Positions 1-7,300 of a stretch of DNA of 30,468 nucleotides are shown piece by piece. The notes below the pieces were generated by a model. That model saw only the letters and a list, made by a program, of their open reading frames with translations, was not told the origin of the DNA and did no database searches. The translations under genes were made by a program, and so were the position numbers. How positions within the stretch are numbered: position 1 is the stretch's first letter; each line of letters begins with the position of its first letter. Source of the stretch: JAVBTR01 sp031556065 (GTDB taxonomy: Bacteria > Bacillota > Clostridia > Christensenellales > Aristaeellaceae); contig JAVBTR010000098.1 of assembly GCA_031556065.1 (NCBI GenBank), forward strand, positions 1-30,468, written 5' to 3'.

Positions 1-33
1 GGCTGCCGTCCGCCCAAGCGTAGAAGAGTGTAA
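1..33 (+). CDS. rpsK: 30S ribosomal protein S11, C-terminal end (partial)
   Basis: The first 33 bases read in frame as the ending GCRPPKRRRV followed by TAA, the conserved basic C-terminus of ribosomal protein S11, which lines the platform of the 30S subunit. Only 10 codons lie in the window. Its position directly before rpsD matches the usual Firmicutes order. A GAGGAGG ribosome binding site for rpsD follows the stop by a few bases. Confidence 0.85.
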   Translation, partial: GCRPPKRRRV

Positions 34-51
34 TCGAGGAGGTACAAGCAA

Positions 52-678
52 ATGGCTAGATATACAGGTTCCGTATGCCGTCTGTGCCGCCGCGAGGGCA
101 CCAAGCTCTTCTTGAAGGGCGACCGTTGCTTCTCGGGCAAGTGCGCAGTGGATCACAGGCCCACCCCTCCTGGTCAGCATGGCCAGGCCCGTCAACGCAA
201 AATGAGCGAATATGGCTTACAGCTTCGTGAAAAGCAAAAGGCCCGCCGCGCTTATGGGTTGATGGAAACCCAGTTCGTCCGCACCTTCGATAAGGCAACA
301 GCCATGAAGGGCGTTGCAGGCGAAAACCTCCTGCAGCTGCTGGAATGCCGCCTGGACAACGTGGTTTACCGCGCAGGCTTCGGCGCTTCCCGCCCCCAGG
401 CCCGCCAGACCGTGCGTCACGGCCACATCCTCGTTAATGGCAAGAAGGTGGACATCCCTTCCTATTCCATTAAAGAAGGCGATGTGATTACCGTCCGTCA
501 AAAGAGCAAAGAATCCGAGCATTTTAAGGCTCTGCGTGAAGGCTCCAACCGCGTCCTCCCCAAGTGGCTCACCGTGGATGCTGACAACCTCACCATCACC
601 GTGGCTGCGCTCCCCGTCCGCGAGGATATCGATCTCACCTTGCAGGAGAACATGATCGTCGAGTTCTACTCCCGTTAA
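52..678 (+). CDS. rpsD: 30S ribosomal protein S4, zinc-binding type
   Basis: This 208-aa protein is S4, a primary 16S rRNA-binding protein that starts assembly of the 30S body. Four cysteines (C9, C12, C26, C31) form the zinc-binding N-terminal motif seen in many Clostridia; the other S4 paralogue class lacks them. The S4 RNA-binding domain lies at about residues 98-158, with the typical SRPQARQ and VNGKKVD segments. The start is fixed by GAGGAGG about 8 bases before ATG. It sits between rpsK and rpoA and is probably co-transcribed with them. In other bacteria S4 acts as an autogenous translational regulator of the operon; no such site was identified here. Confidence 0.97.
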   Translation: MARYTGSVCRLCRREGTKLFLKGDRCFSGKCAVDHRPTPPGQHGQARQRKMSEYGLQLREKQKARRAYGLMETQFVRTFDKATAMKGVAGENLLQLLECRLDNVVYRAGFGASRPQARQTVRHGHILVNGKKVDIPSYSIKEGDVITVRQKSKESEHFKALREGSNRVLPKWLTVDADNLTITVAALPVREDIDLTLQENMIVEFYSR

Positions 679-726
679 TCCCGGGTAGGCTCTTTCCTCA
701 GAATGGTTTAAGAGGAGGGTATATAA

Positions 727-1674
727 ATGATCGTTGAAATCGAAAAAGCCCGAATTGATTGTGTCAAGCTGGCCGAAAACAACTGCTACGGCAAGTTTGT
801 TATCGAACCTCTGGAGCGTGGCTTTGGCCACACTCTGGGCAACGCTTTGCGCCGCGTGCTTTTGTCTTCCTTGCCTGGGGTGGCGGTTTCCAGCGTGCAC
901 ATCGAAGGTGTGCAGCATGAATTCTCTACTGTTCCCGGCGTTAAGGAAGATGTGACAGAACTGATCCTCAACTTCAAAGAATTGGCCGCTAAAATGTATT
1001 CGGATCAGCCCAAGCAGGTGATCATCGATGCAAAAGGCCCCTGCGAAGTGAAGGCTGGCGATATTAAGGTGGATGATGAAGTTGAAATCATCAACCCCGA
1101 ATTGCATATCGCCACGCTGAACGCGGACGCCCACCTGCAAATCCAGGTTATGCTGGACAAAGGCCGGGGCTACGTTTCGGCGGATAAGAACAAATCCAAC
1201 AACATGCCTATCGGTGTGATCCCCGTGGACTCCATCTTCACGCCTATCCGTAAGGTGAATTACAGCGTTGAAGATACCCGCGTAGGCCAGATCACCGACT
1301 ATGACAAGCTGACCCTGGAAATCTGGACAAATGGCACCGTGATGCCTGATGAAGCCATTTCCATGGCGGCGAAAATTCTCTCCGAGCACCTGAGCCTGTT
1401 TGTAGGTCTTACCAATCAGGAGTTGCCCATCAACTTCAACGATCCGGAAGACGACAAAAAGGAAAAAGTGCTGGAAATGACCATTGAAGAGCTTGATCTT
1501 TCTGTTCGCGCCTACAACTGCCTCAAGCGCGCCGGCATCAACAGCATTGCTGAACTGGTGCAGCGCAACCAGGAGGATATGATGAAGGTTCGCAATCTGG
1601 GCCGCAAGAGCCTGGAGGAAGTGGAACAGAAATTGGCAGGCCTTGGCTTGGGTCTGCGGCCCAACGAAGAATGA
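727..1674 (+). CDS. rpoA: DNA-directed RNA polymerase subunit alpha
   Basis: The 315-aa alpha subunit dimerises to nucleate RNA polymerase assembly. The N-terminal domain (about residues 1-230) includes the characteristic FGHTLGNALRRVLLSSLPG segment. A flexible acidic linker (around residues 235-250, EDDKKEK) leads to the C-terminal helix-hairpin-helix domain (about 250-310), which binds UP elements and activators. The length is normal for Firmicutes. GGAGGG lies 7 bases before the ATG. It sits 48 bases after rpsD and 41 bases before rplQ, consistent with one operon. Confidence 0.98.
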   Translation: MIVEIEKARIDCVKLAENNCYGKFVIEPLERGFGHTLGNALRRVLLSSLPGVAVSSVHIEGVQHEFSTVPGVKEDVTELILNFKELAAKMYSDQPKQVIIDAKGPCEVKAGDIKVDDEVEIINPELHIATLNADAHLQIQVMLDKGRGYVSADKNKSNNMPIGVIPVDSIFTPIRKVNYSVEDTRVGQITDYDKLTLEIWTNGTVMPDEAISMAAKILSEHLSLFVGLTNQELPINFNDPEDDKKEKVLEMTIEELDLSVRAYNCLKRAGINSIAELVQRNQEDMMKVRNLGRKSLEEVEQKLAGLGLGLRPNEE

Positions 1675-1715
1675 AGCGAGGCAACTAAGCTTGCCCCGTA
1701 AAGGAGGAAAATCCC

Positions 1716-2225
1716 ATGGCACAACGTAAACTGGGCCGCACAGCGGATCAGCGCAAAGCGCTTCTTCGCAACCAAGTGACAAACCTCATTTGGTACGGCC
1801 GTATCGAAACGACTGAAGCACGCGCCAAGGAAGTGAGGAGCGCCGCCGAGCGTTTGATCACCCTGGCCATCCGCGAATGCGATAACAGCGTGGAAGTCAC
1901 CAAGGAATTCCACAACGACAAAGGCCAGATCGTTACCGTAAACACCACTAATGACCTGCCCTCCAAGCTCCACGCCCGCCGCATCATCATGGCTTATCTG
2001 TACGATCTTAAAGAGCAGAAGAAAGCCGATGAAAACAAGGCAGATTACAAAGAGCGCACCAAGGATAACAAGCATCCCGTGGTGGAAAAGCTCTTCCGCG
2101 AAATCGGCCCCAAGTACAAAAAGCGCAATGCTGAAAAGAACTGCGCTGGCGGTTACACCCGTATCTACAAGCTCGGGCCCCGCCGTGGCGACGCTGCCGA
2201 AATGTGCATCATTGAGCTGATCTAA
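1716..2225 (+). CDS. rplQ: 50S ribosomal protein L17, with extended internal region
   Basis: L17 lies near the peptide exit tunnel of the 50S subunit. The conserved start (MAQRKLGRTADQRKALLRN) and conserved end (GGYTRIYKLGPRRGDAAEM) are both present. At 169 aa it is longer than the roughly 115-130 aa usual for bacterial L17. The extra length lies in the middle: an insertion around residues 55-80 and a charged stretch of about 20 residues around 98-119 before HPVVEKLFREI. AAAGGAGG precedes the ATG. It is the last gene of the ribosomal block and is followed by a long hairpin. Confidence 0.97.
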   Translation: MAQRKLGRTADQRKALLRNQVTNLIWYGRIETTEARAKEVRSAAERLITLAIRECDNSVEVTKEFHNDKGQIVTVNTTNDLPSKLHARRIIMAYLYDLKEQKKADENKADYKERTKDNKHPVVEKLFREIGPKYKKRNAEKNCAGGYTRIYKLGPRRGDAAEMCIIELI

Positions 2226-2239
2226 TAAGTGAAGCTTTT

Positions 2240-2283
2240 GCGAGAACCCCTTCTCTTTTCGAAAAAAGAGAAGGGGTTCTCGC
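2240..2283 (+). terminator. Long hairpin after rplQ (family B repeat, copy 1)
   Basis: A perfect stem of about 20 bp (GCGAGAACCCCTTCTCTTTT against its complement) with a 4-base loop starts 14 bases after the rplQ stop. No long T run follows, but the U-rich left arm and A-rich right arm suit termination. The right flank reads GCGCTCTCCCTAAGAGAAAA. The same stem and flank recur in diverged form at 2852-2895, 19036-19079 and 20263-20304, so this is also a dispersed repeat. Confidence 0.8.
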
Positions 2284-2313
2284 GCTCTCCCTAAGAGAAA
2301 ACCTATATTAGCC

Positions 2314-2493
2314 CTAGATTTCTTTGTGCTTTGGAAATGTGCGAAGAATATCGTTTTCATTTGCATTTTCAGCAGAGGCTTCTTCATTTTCAATGAACAG
2401 AGCTTCTGCTTTTTGCTGCGCTTCTTTAAGGCCTTCTATAGCCTTGGTCATATCATCGAAAAGAGATAAGTACAATTCGCGGTAATCCGCCAT
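2314..2493 (-). CDS. Small acidic hypothetical protein, divergent from XRE regulator
   Basis: A 59-aa protein of unknown function begins MADYRELYLS. This start is chosen because GAGGTG lies 7 bases before it; the longer frame upstream has no ribosome binding site. The protein is rich in Glu and Ala. A likely amphipathic helix spans about residues 13-45 (KAIEGLKEAQQKAEALF), and the polar tail ends in HKEI. No membrane segment or known motif is visible. It is transcribed divergently from the XRE regulator at 2586 from a good sigma-70-type promoter and is probably under that regulator's control. Confidence 0.6.
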   Translation of the reverse strand: MADYRELYLSLFDDMTKAIEGLKEAQQKAEALFIENEEASAENANENDILRTFPKHKEI

Positions 2494-2512
2494 AGTTTTC
2501 ACCTCATTGGAC

Positions 2513-2541
2513 ATAATAGGGCAAATAATCCTAAATGTCAA
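2513..2541 (-). promoter_or_regulatory. Promoter of the small acidic protein gene
   Basis: On the minus strand, TTGACA (2536-2541) and TATTAT (2513-2518) are separated by exactly 17 bases and lie 20 bases before the chosen start. The surrounding 92-bp divergent region has several short imperfect dyads, for example around the GTAC centre near 2546, where the XRE regulator could bind. No clear plus-strand -35 box was found for the XRE gene, only a weak GATAAT at 2562. Confidence 0.6.
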
Positions 2542-2585
2542 TAGTACATATTGTCCTAAACGATAATACTATAGAGGTGAATAAC

Positions 2586-2813
2586 ATGAAATTGCGAATT
2601 AAAGATATGCGCGAAGACAAGGATTTGAAACAGCGGCAAATAGCAGATTTGCTGCATTGTGACCAATCTCAATATTCCAAATATGAACTTGGCAAGCGTG
2701 ATTTACCCCTACAATACGCCATTAAGCTTGCACAATTCTACAACACCAGTGTAGATTACATTGTGGGCCTGACAGACGAAAAAGTACCATACCCGACGGC
2801 AAAACAAAGATAA
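2586..2813 (+). CDS. XRE-family helix-turn-helix transcriptional regulator
   Basis: This 75-aa protein is almost entirely one Cro/C1-type HTH domain: MKLRIKDMREDKDLKQRQIADLL, then the recognition-helix region CDQSQYSKYELGKRDLP, then the closing helices with the common ending YNTSVDYIVGLTDE. The ATG at 2586 is preferred to an upstream one because GAGGTG lies 7 bases before it. It is a small DNA-binding protein without an effector domain. The divergent partner gene suggests auto- and cross-regulation across the shared 92-bp region. The domain call is firm; its targets are inferred. Confidence 0.88.
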   Translation: MKLRIKDMREDKDLKQRQIADLLHCDQSQYSKYELGKRDLPLQYAIKLAQFYNTSVDYIVGLTDEKVPYPTAKQR

Positions 2814-2851
2814 TGATAGTGCTCTTTAATTCAGTTTTCTTTTGGTAGAGC

Positions 2852-2895
2852 GCGAGACCCCGTTTTCTTTTTCTTAAAAGAAAATGGGGTCTCGC
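2852..2895 (-). terminator. Long hairpin between XRE gene and hydrolase (family B repeat, copy 2)
   Basis: GCGAGACCCC pairs with GGGGTCTCGC, extended by TTTTCTTTT/AAAAGAAAA across a short loop. It lies between the convergent ends of the XRE gene and the hydrolase, so it could terminate both. Its flank (reverse strand: GCGCTCTACCAAAAGAAAAC) points left, opposite to copy 1 at 2240, so the two copies bracket the two-gene module as inverted repeats. Confidence 0.75.
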
Positions 2896-2907
2896 AAATG
2901 TCTCCTA

Positions 2908-3987
2908 TCACAAATTTTCCATCATAAACCGTTTCACTTCCATCAGGCTATCTTCCGCCTGGGGCGCTACGCCAACCTGGTCCAGGAAGGCGTGGCCCAT
3001 GCCGCAGTAGATGATGGCTTCCACCTTCACCCCGGCGTTTTTGAGCTTCACCCCGAAAGCGATGGTTTCGAGGAAGAGAAAATCGTGTTGGCCCACCATG
3101 AGAAGGGTTGGCGGGAAGCCGGTTACATCTGCCTGGTAGGGGGAAAGCTCGGGAATGCTTGCATCCTTCACGCCCAGCATATCGCCCAGGTTGCTCATGC
3201 TGCCCATCATGCTCAGCATGCCCAAGACGTACTTTTTGTGCTTGTCGTATACTTCGATTTCGTTAGGATCGTTGGTGAAGATATCGTCCTTCTTGCCGCA
3301 CATGTTCACCGTGGGGTAATAGGGGATAATAGCCTTCACCATGCCCGTTTTTTCCTTGGTATCCCGGTAACCGCAGTAAACACACAGGTTGCCGCCAGCG
3401 CTGTCGCCGGAAACGGCGATTTTTTCCTTATTGCCGCCATGGGCTTCGATGTTCTTGTGTATCCATTTAAGCGCGGTATAGCAGTCTTCGTGGCCAGCAG
3501 GGAAGGGGTTTTCCGGGGCCAGACGATAGCTAACAGAAACGGTAATGCAGGGCATCATATCGGTGATCATCTTGCAGGCTTCGTGTACCACGTCCATGGA
3601 GCCGCCAAAGAAGCCGCCGCCGTGAATGTAATATAGCACAGGCAGCTCCTTGCCCCCGGCCTTGGGGTGGTAAATGCGAATCGGTACCCCATCGGCCTCC
3701 AATTCGTCGATCTTCATGTTCGGGTCTGTTACCGGGATGCTTTTCACCCCGGCGAACATCTTGCGCAGCCCCTCCAGATCGGCAAACATGTTAGCCTTTT
3801 TCGATTTGGGGATAAGCTTCATCATCAGCGACATTTTCTTCGATGCCTTCAGCACCCGTGGGTCCATAGCGCCGGGGACATCCGTTTCCGGGATGGCTTT
3901 GTATTTTAGTTCAAGGCCATGGTAATCTTTGGTGAACGCCTTTTTGTTCATCAGCTGCAATGCTTCCTGGGTGTATTGCTTTTCCAT
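2908..3987 (-). CDS. Alpha/beta hydrolase, hormone-sensitive-lipase-type esterase
   Basis: This 359-aa protein is a carboxylester hydrolase of the HSL (family IV) type. The oxyanion-hole motif HGGGF is at residues 122-126, the nucleophile elbow GDSAGG at 194-199 (Ser196), and the probable acid and base are Asp302 (VGQHDFL) and His332 (GMGHAF). The segment SYRLAPENPFPAG is typical of the family. No signal peptide is seen, so it is probably cytoplasmic, acting on small acyl esters. The N-terminal 100 residues form a cap region with many Lys and Met. AAGGAGGG precedes the ATG. It stands alone, divergent from the giant surface gene. The substrate cannot be told from sequence. Confidence 0.93.
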   Translation of the reverse strand: MEKQYTQEALQLMNKKAFTKDYHGLELKYKAIPETDVPGAMDPRVLKASKKMSLMMKLIPKSKKANMFADLEGLRKMFAGVKSIPVTDPNMKIDELEADGVPIRIYHPKAGGKELPVLYYIHGGGFFGGSMDVVHEACKMITDMMPCITVSVSYRLAPENPFPAGHEDCYTALKWIHKNIEAHGGNKEKIAVSGDSAGGNLCVYCGYRDTKEKTGMVKAIIPYYPTVNMCGKKDDIFTNDPNEIEVYDKHKKYVLGMLSMMGSMSNLGDMLGVKDASIPELSPYQADVTGFPPTLLMVGQHDFLFLETIAFGVKLKNAGVKVEAIIYCGMGHAFLDQVGVAPQAEDSLMEVKRFMMENL

Positions 3988-4025
3988 TAATAGCCCTCCT
4001 TGCCTATGCGGTTATGCTTTATGCT

Positions 4026-4055
4026 ATTGTAACATAGCCACGTAAAAAAGTGCAA
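4026..4055 (-). promoter_or_regulatory. Promoter of the hydrolase gene
   Basis: On the minus strand, TTGCAC (4050-4055) and TACAAT (4026-4031) are spaced by 18 bases. They lie about 40 bases before the hydrolase ATG. Confidence 0.5.
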
Positions 4056-4109
4056 ATGTTTTGTGTGCCAATGCCTTGCAGGTTGTGGGTGGGTCTTTCT
4101 CTTTCCCTA

Positions 4110-4138
4110 TTGCTTTTAATAGGTAATTCTGTTATACT
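4110..4138 (+). promoter_or_regulatory. Promoter of the giant surface protein gene
   Basis: TTGCTT (4110-4115) and TATACT (4133-4138) are separated by 17 bases in a locally AT-rich stretch. It is the best sigma-70-type match upstream of the giant gene and implies an untranslated leader of about 200 bases. Confidence 0.5.
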
Positions 4139-4346
4139 AAGCCAGAAAACACTTGCTGTGTTTTTACGTAACCAGGTTCCTGCTTTTCATTTAATGCTTA
4201 ATATTTTAATGCAAACGAATACTTGGTATGTTTGATGCCTTGGTTTATAATTGCAGATCGGCATGGTTCCCATATATAGGAATCATCGGCGGTTTGCTAT
4301 TTATATACTAAGAAAAAATATGAAGCTGAAAGCGGGAGGCTGTACC

Positions 4347-7300
4347 GTGAAACGTTACACAGTTAAGGCTCAAAAATGGATAGCACTTATACTTTCTTGT
4401 ATATTGCTGCTAAATGTATATGGCTTCCCCGATTTCGACCTGGCTGCCCACGCGGAAGATGGCGGGGAGCATGTGGTTGAAGTGCTTTCTGCTGCGGAAA
4501 CAGTCAGCGAACCGGTTGTGCTTCACCAGGCCGCTGCTGGCGAGCCTGCATCGCCTCCTGAGGTGACGGAAGTGCCTACTCCCGCGCCTACAGCGGCCCC
4601 TACCGCCGTGCCCACCGAAGCGCCAACCCCCGTGCCTACACAGGCACCCACCCCTGCGCCTACAGAAGTGCCTACCCCGGTCCCCACGGCGGAGCCTACG
4701 CCCGTTCCCACAGAAGTGCCAACCCCAGTGCCCACGGAAGTTCCTACCCCGGTGCCCACAGAAGTGCCAACCCCAGTCCCCACCCCAGTGCCTTTGGTGC
4801 TGGATCACCTGTCTTCAGAACAGACTTCGGTCCAATTTGGCCAAACAGTGACCTGGCATTTTGGTTGCTCCGGCGCTAGCACGGTTAGCTACACCATCGT
4901 GGACCGTAACGGCACCGCCGTGGCGGCGGAAACCATCCACGAAAATAACATTCGCTTTAAAGCGGCTGCCAGCGGGGTTTATTCCCTTACAGTCACCGCC
5001 GCTAACGATACAGAAACCAAAACACTTCATGGCCGCGCCACCGTGGCCGATGGGAACTTGAATACCTCCCTTACCACGTCTATGCGCTATGGGGTTGCTG
5101 GCGGCCAGCCGCTGGTGTTCAATTTTAGCGCTTCCGGCGGTGTGGCCCCCTATTCGGTTCAGACCGAATTCTACCGGGATGGCTTCCGCGTGAACGTGGA
5201 AACAAAAGAAATGCAATCCCAGGCTATTTCCTTTTCGCCCACAGGCTATGGTACCCATACCGTTAAAGTCACGGTGACAGATGCCGCAGGCAGCACCGCT
5301 TCCGCTGAATGCAGCCTGCCTGTTGCCATTAACGAATACGAACCGGAAGCCGAGTGGAAGGCTTCCTTGGGCGGCTTCAAGCCCTCGGGCAATTACGCGA
5401 AGGATATTGTGGCCGTGGCCAAAACCCAGGTGGGCTACCACGAAAACGAACGGAATTTCATTATCGATTCCAGCGGCGAAACCTTCTGTTACACCCGCTA
5501 TGGCCATTGGTATGGCGCTAATTATGGTATTTGGTGCGCCATGTTCGTTTCCTTCTGCGCCGATTACGCGGGCATTCCCACAAAGTATCTGCCCCATGAA
5601 GCCAGCTGCAGCAAGTGGGTTTCCGCCTTAGGCAGCCGCTATGTTGCGAAGGACGGCTATACGCCCTCCGCGGGGGATATTGTGTTTTTCGCCACCAAGG
5701 GCGGCAAAACAGCCAACCATGTGGGCATTGTTACAAGGGCCAACGCCAGCAGCGTTTACACCATTGAAGGCAACTGCTTTGGTTCCGTTAAAGAAAAGAG
5801 CTATAAGTTAAGCGATCGTACCATCTTAGGCTATATGGTTATGGAAAAGGTGATGGCTGCGGCGGGGCAGATAAACGAAGTCCGCCCATTGAACGCCCCT
5901 GCCAGCACCCTGGTGCCTGAAGCCAACCTCCAAATAGATCAGGTGGTAGTTATCGAACCTACCCCCACCCCTGTAGGGCAAGGGTTGCAATCCCTGCCTG
6001 GTGCCACGGAACAGATTAACGCGGTTCTGGTTTTGAACACCGCTGAACCCACCGCCACCCCTGTAGGGCAGGGGTTACAATCCCTGCCGGATGCTACCCC
6101 CTCCCCGGAACTGACCATCGAAGAAGAACCCACCTGGGAACCGACCCTGGAACCCACCCTGGAACCCACACAAACCCCAGCCCCCCAATTAACCATTGAA
6201 CGGGAGCCTACAACCGCCCCCGTTACCCAAGAGCCTACGGCTACCCCTGCCCCAGAACTGACGGTTGAAGAGGAGCCCACCTGGGCCCCCACCCTGGAAC
6301 CCACAGAAGAGCCTACGGCTACCCCTGCCCCAGAATTGACTCTGGAAGAAGAAACCGAAGCATCCCCCACCCCCACCCCGGAACTGACATTAGAAGAAGA
6401 CGATTTTGAACAGGGCGAAGATTCTACTCCCACCCCCGATCCTAGCGACACCCCGAGTCTTGACCCTGATCTTGACCCTGATCTTGACCCGAATGGCGAC
6501 CTTGACCTTGTAGGGCAGGGGTTCCATCCCCTGCCGGGGGATTTGGCCGACGATCCCACCCTGGCCCCGGAAGACCTTATTGAAAAACAGCCCGAAGACT
6601 ACGAAGGCGTTTTAGGGGATATTGCGGAGTTTAAGGTAGAAGCCGTAGAAGGTGCTACCTACCAATGGCAGCGTGCCTTGATCGGCTCCGATGCTTGGGA
6701 AGACATTACCACCGAAGAAATCGCCACCGGGTACCATACCCCTGTGCTTTCTGTGCCCATTACCCAAGAAGCGGCCCTGTATTTGTATCGCTGCCGGGTG
6801 AGCCTTGCTATAACCCACCAAGTGGAGGAAGAATCTCAGCCGGAAGAAGAGGCTTCATTGCTGAGCCTGTTTCTAGACCTTATTTGCTCCAAGGCATATG
6901 CTTCGGAAACAGACGGGGATACGTTTGAACCTGTATTCACGTTTACCGAGCCGGTAGGAATTGCGTTGTTTTCGGTGCAAACAGACTTAGAGATCAATGA
7001 GCAAGGATGTTATTATAAGGAATATATATTAGATTCCACCTATACCCAGGATGTGAATATTTATCCAGGCTACGAAGATGGGCACACCAACTATAGCTAC
7101 TCAATCAAAATCACAGATTCATTTAAACATAGCCTTATCCTTAACGGCGTAAAACTTTGCAGCCATATCTTCATTGAGGATGGCGCTACTGCGTCTATTG
7201 AAGTGAAGGACTCAAATATCATTGGCGTTATTTGGGGTAACAATGCAAATCTGATCATTATTGGTAACGGCAATGAAGCTGCGATTTATGATCATTACGA

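Larger units (their letters stand above)
4018..4346. other. Divergent intergenic region between hydrolase and giant surface gene
   Basis: This 329-bp region holds one good promoter for each direction (4026-4055 minus, 4110-4138 plus). The plus-strand promoter leaves a leader of about 200 bases before the GTG start at 4347. A frame reading upstream of that GTG (from 4251) has no ribosome binding site and is not taken as coding. No other structure was recognised. Confidence 0.5.

Noticed and set aside
217..1782. 521-codon open frame on the minus strand across rpsD, rpoA and rplQ
   Set aside because: It lies antisense to three certain genes, has no ribosome binding site or recognisable domain, and its composition (many His, Phe, Leu) is that of a mirror of biased coding sequence.
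2884..3636. 250-codon open frame on the plus strand over the hydrolase
   Set aside because: It is antisense to an esterase with a full catalytic triad. It is rich in His and Val as expected for the opposite strand, and it starts inside a hairpin.
4251..4346. Longer N-terminus for the giant protein
   Set aside because: There is no ribosome binding site at this start. The GTG at 4347 has GGGAGG at the right distance and leads straight into a signal peptide.
4567..4797. Possible CRISPR or satellite array
   Set aside because: The periodic units are coding PT repeats without unique spacers of constant length, and no cas genes are present.
4410..4808. Minus-strand frames over the PT stalk reading as Gly/Val/Thr or Arg/Gly/His repeats
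   Set aside because: These are low-complexity mirrors of the PTxP coding repeats.
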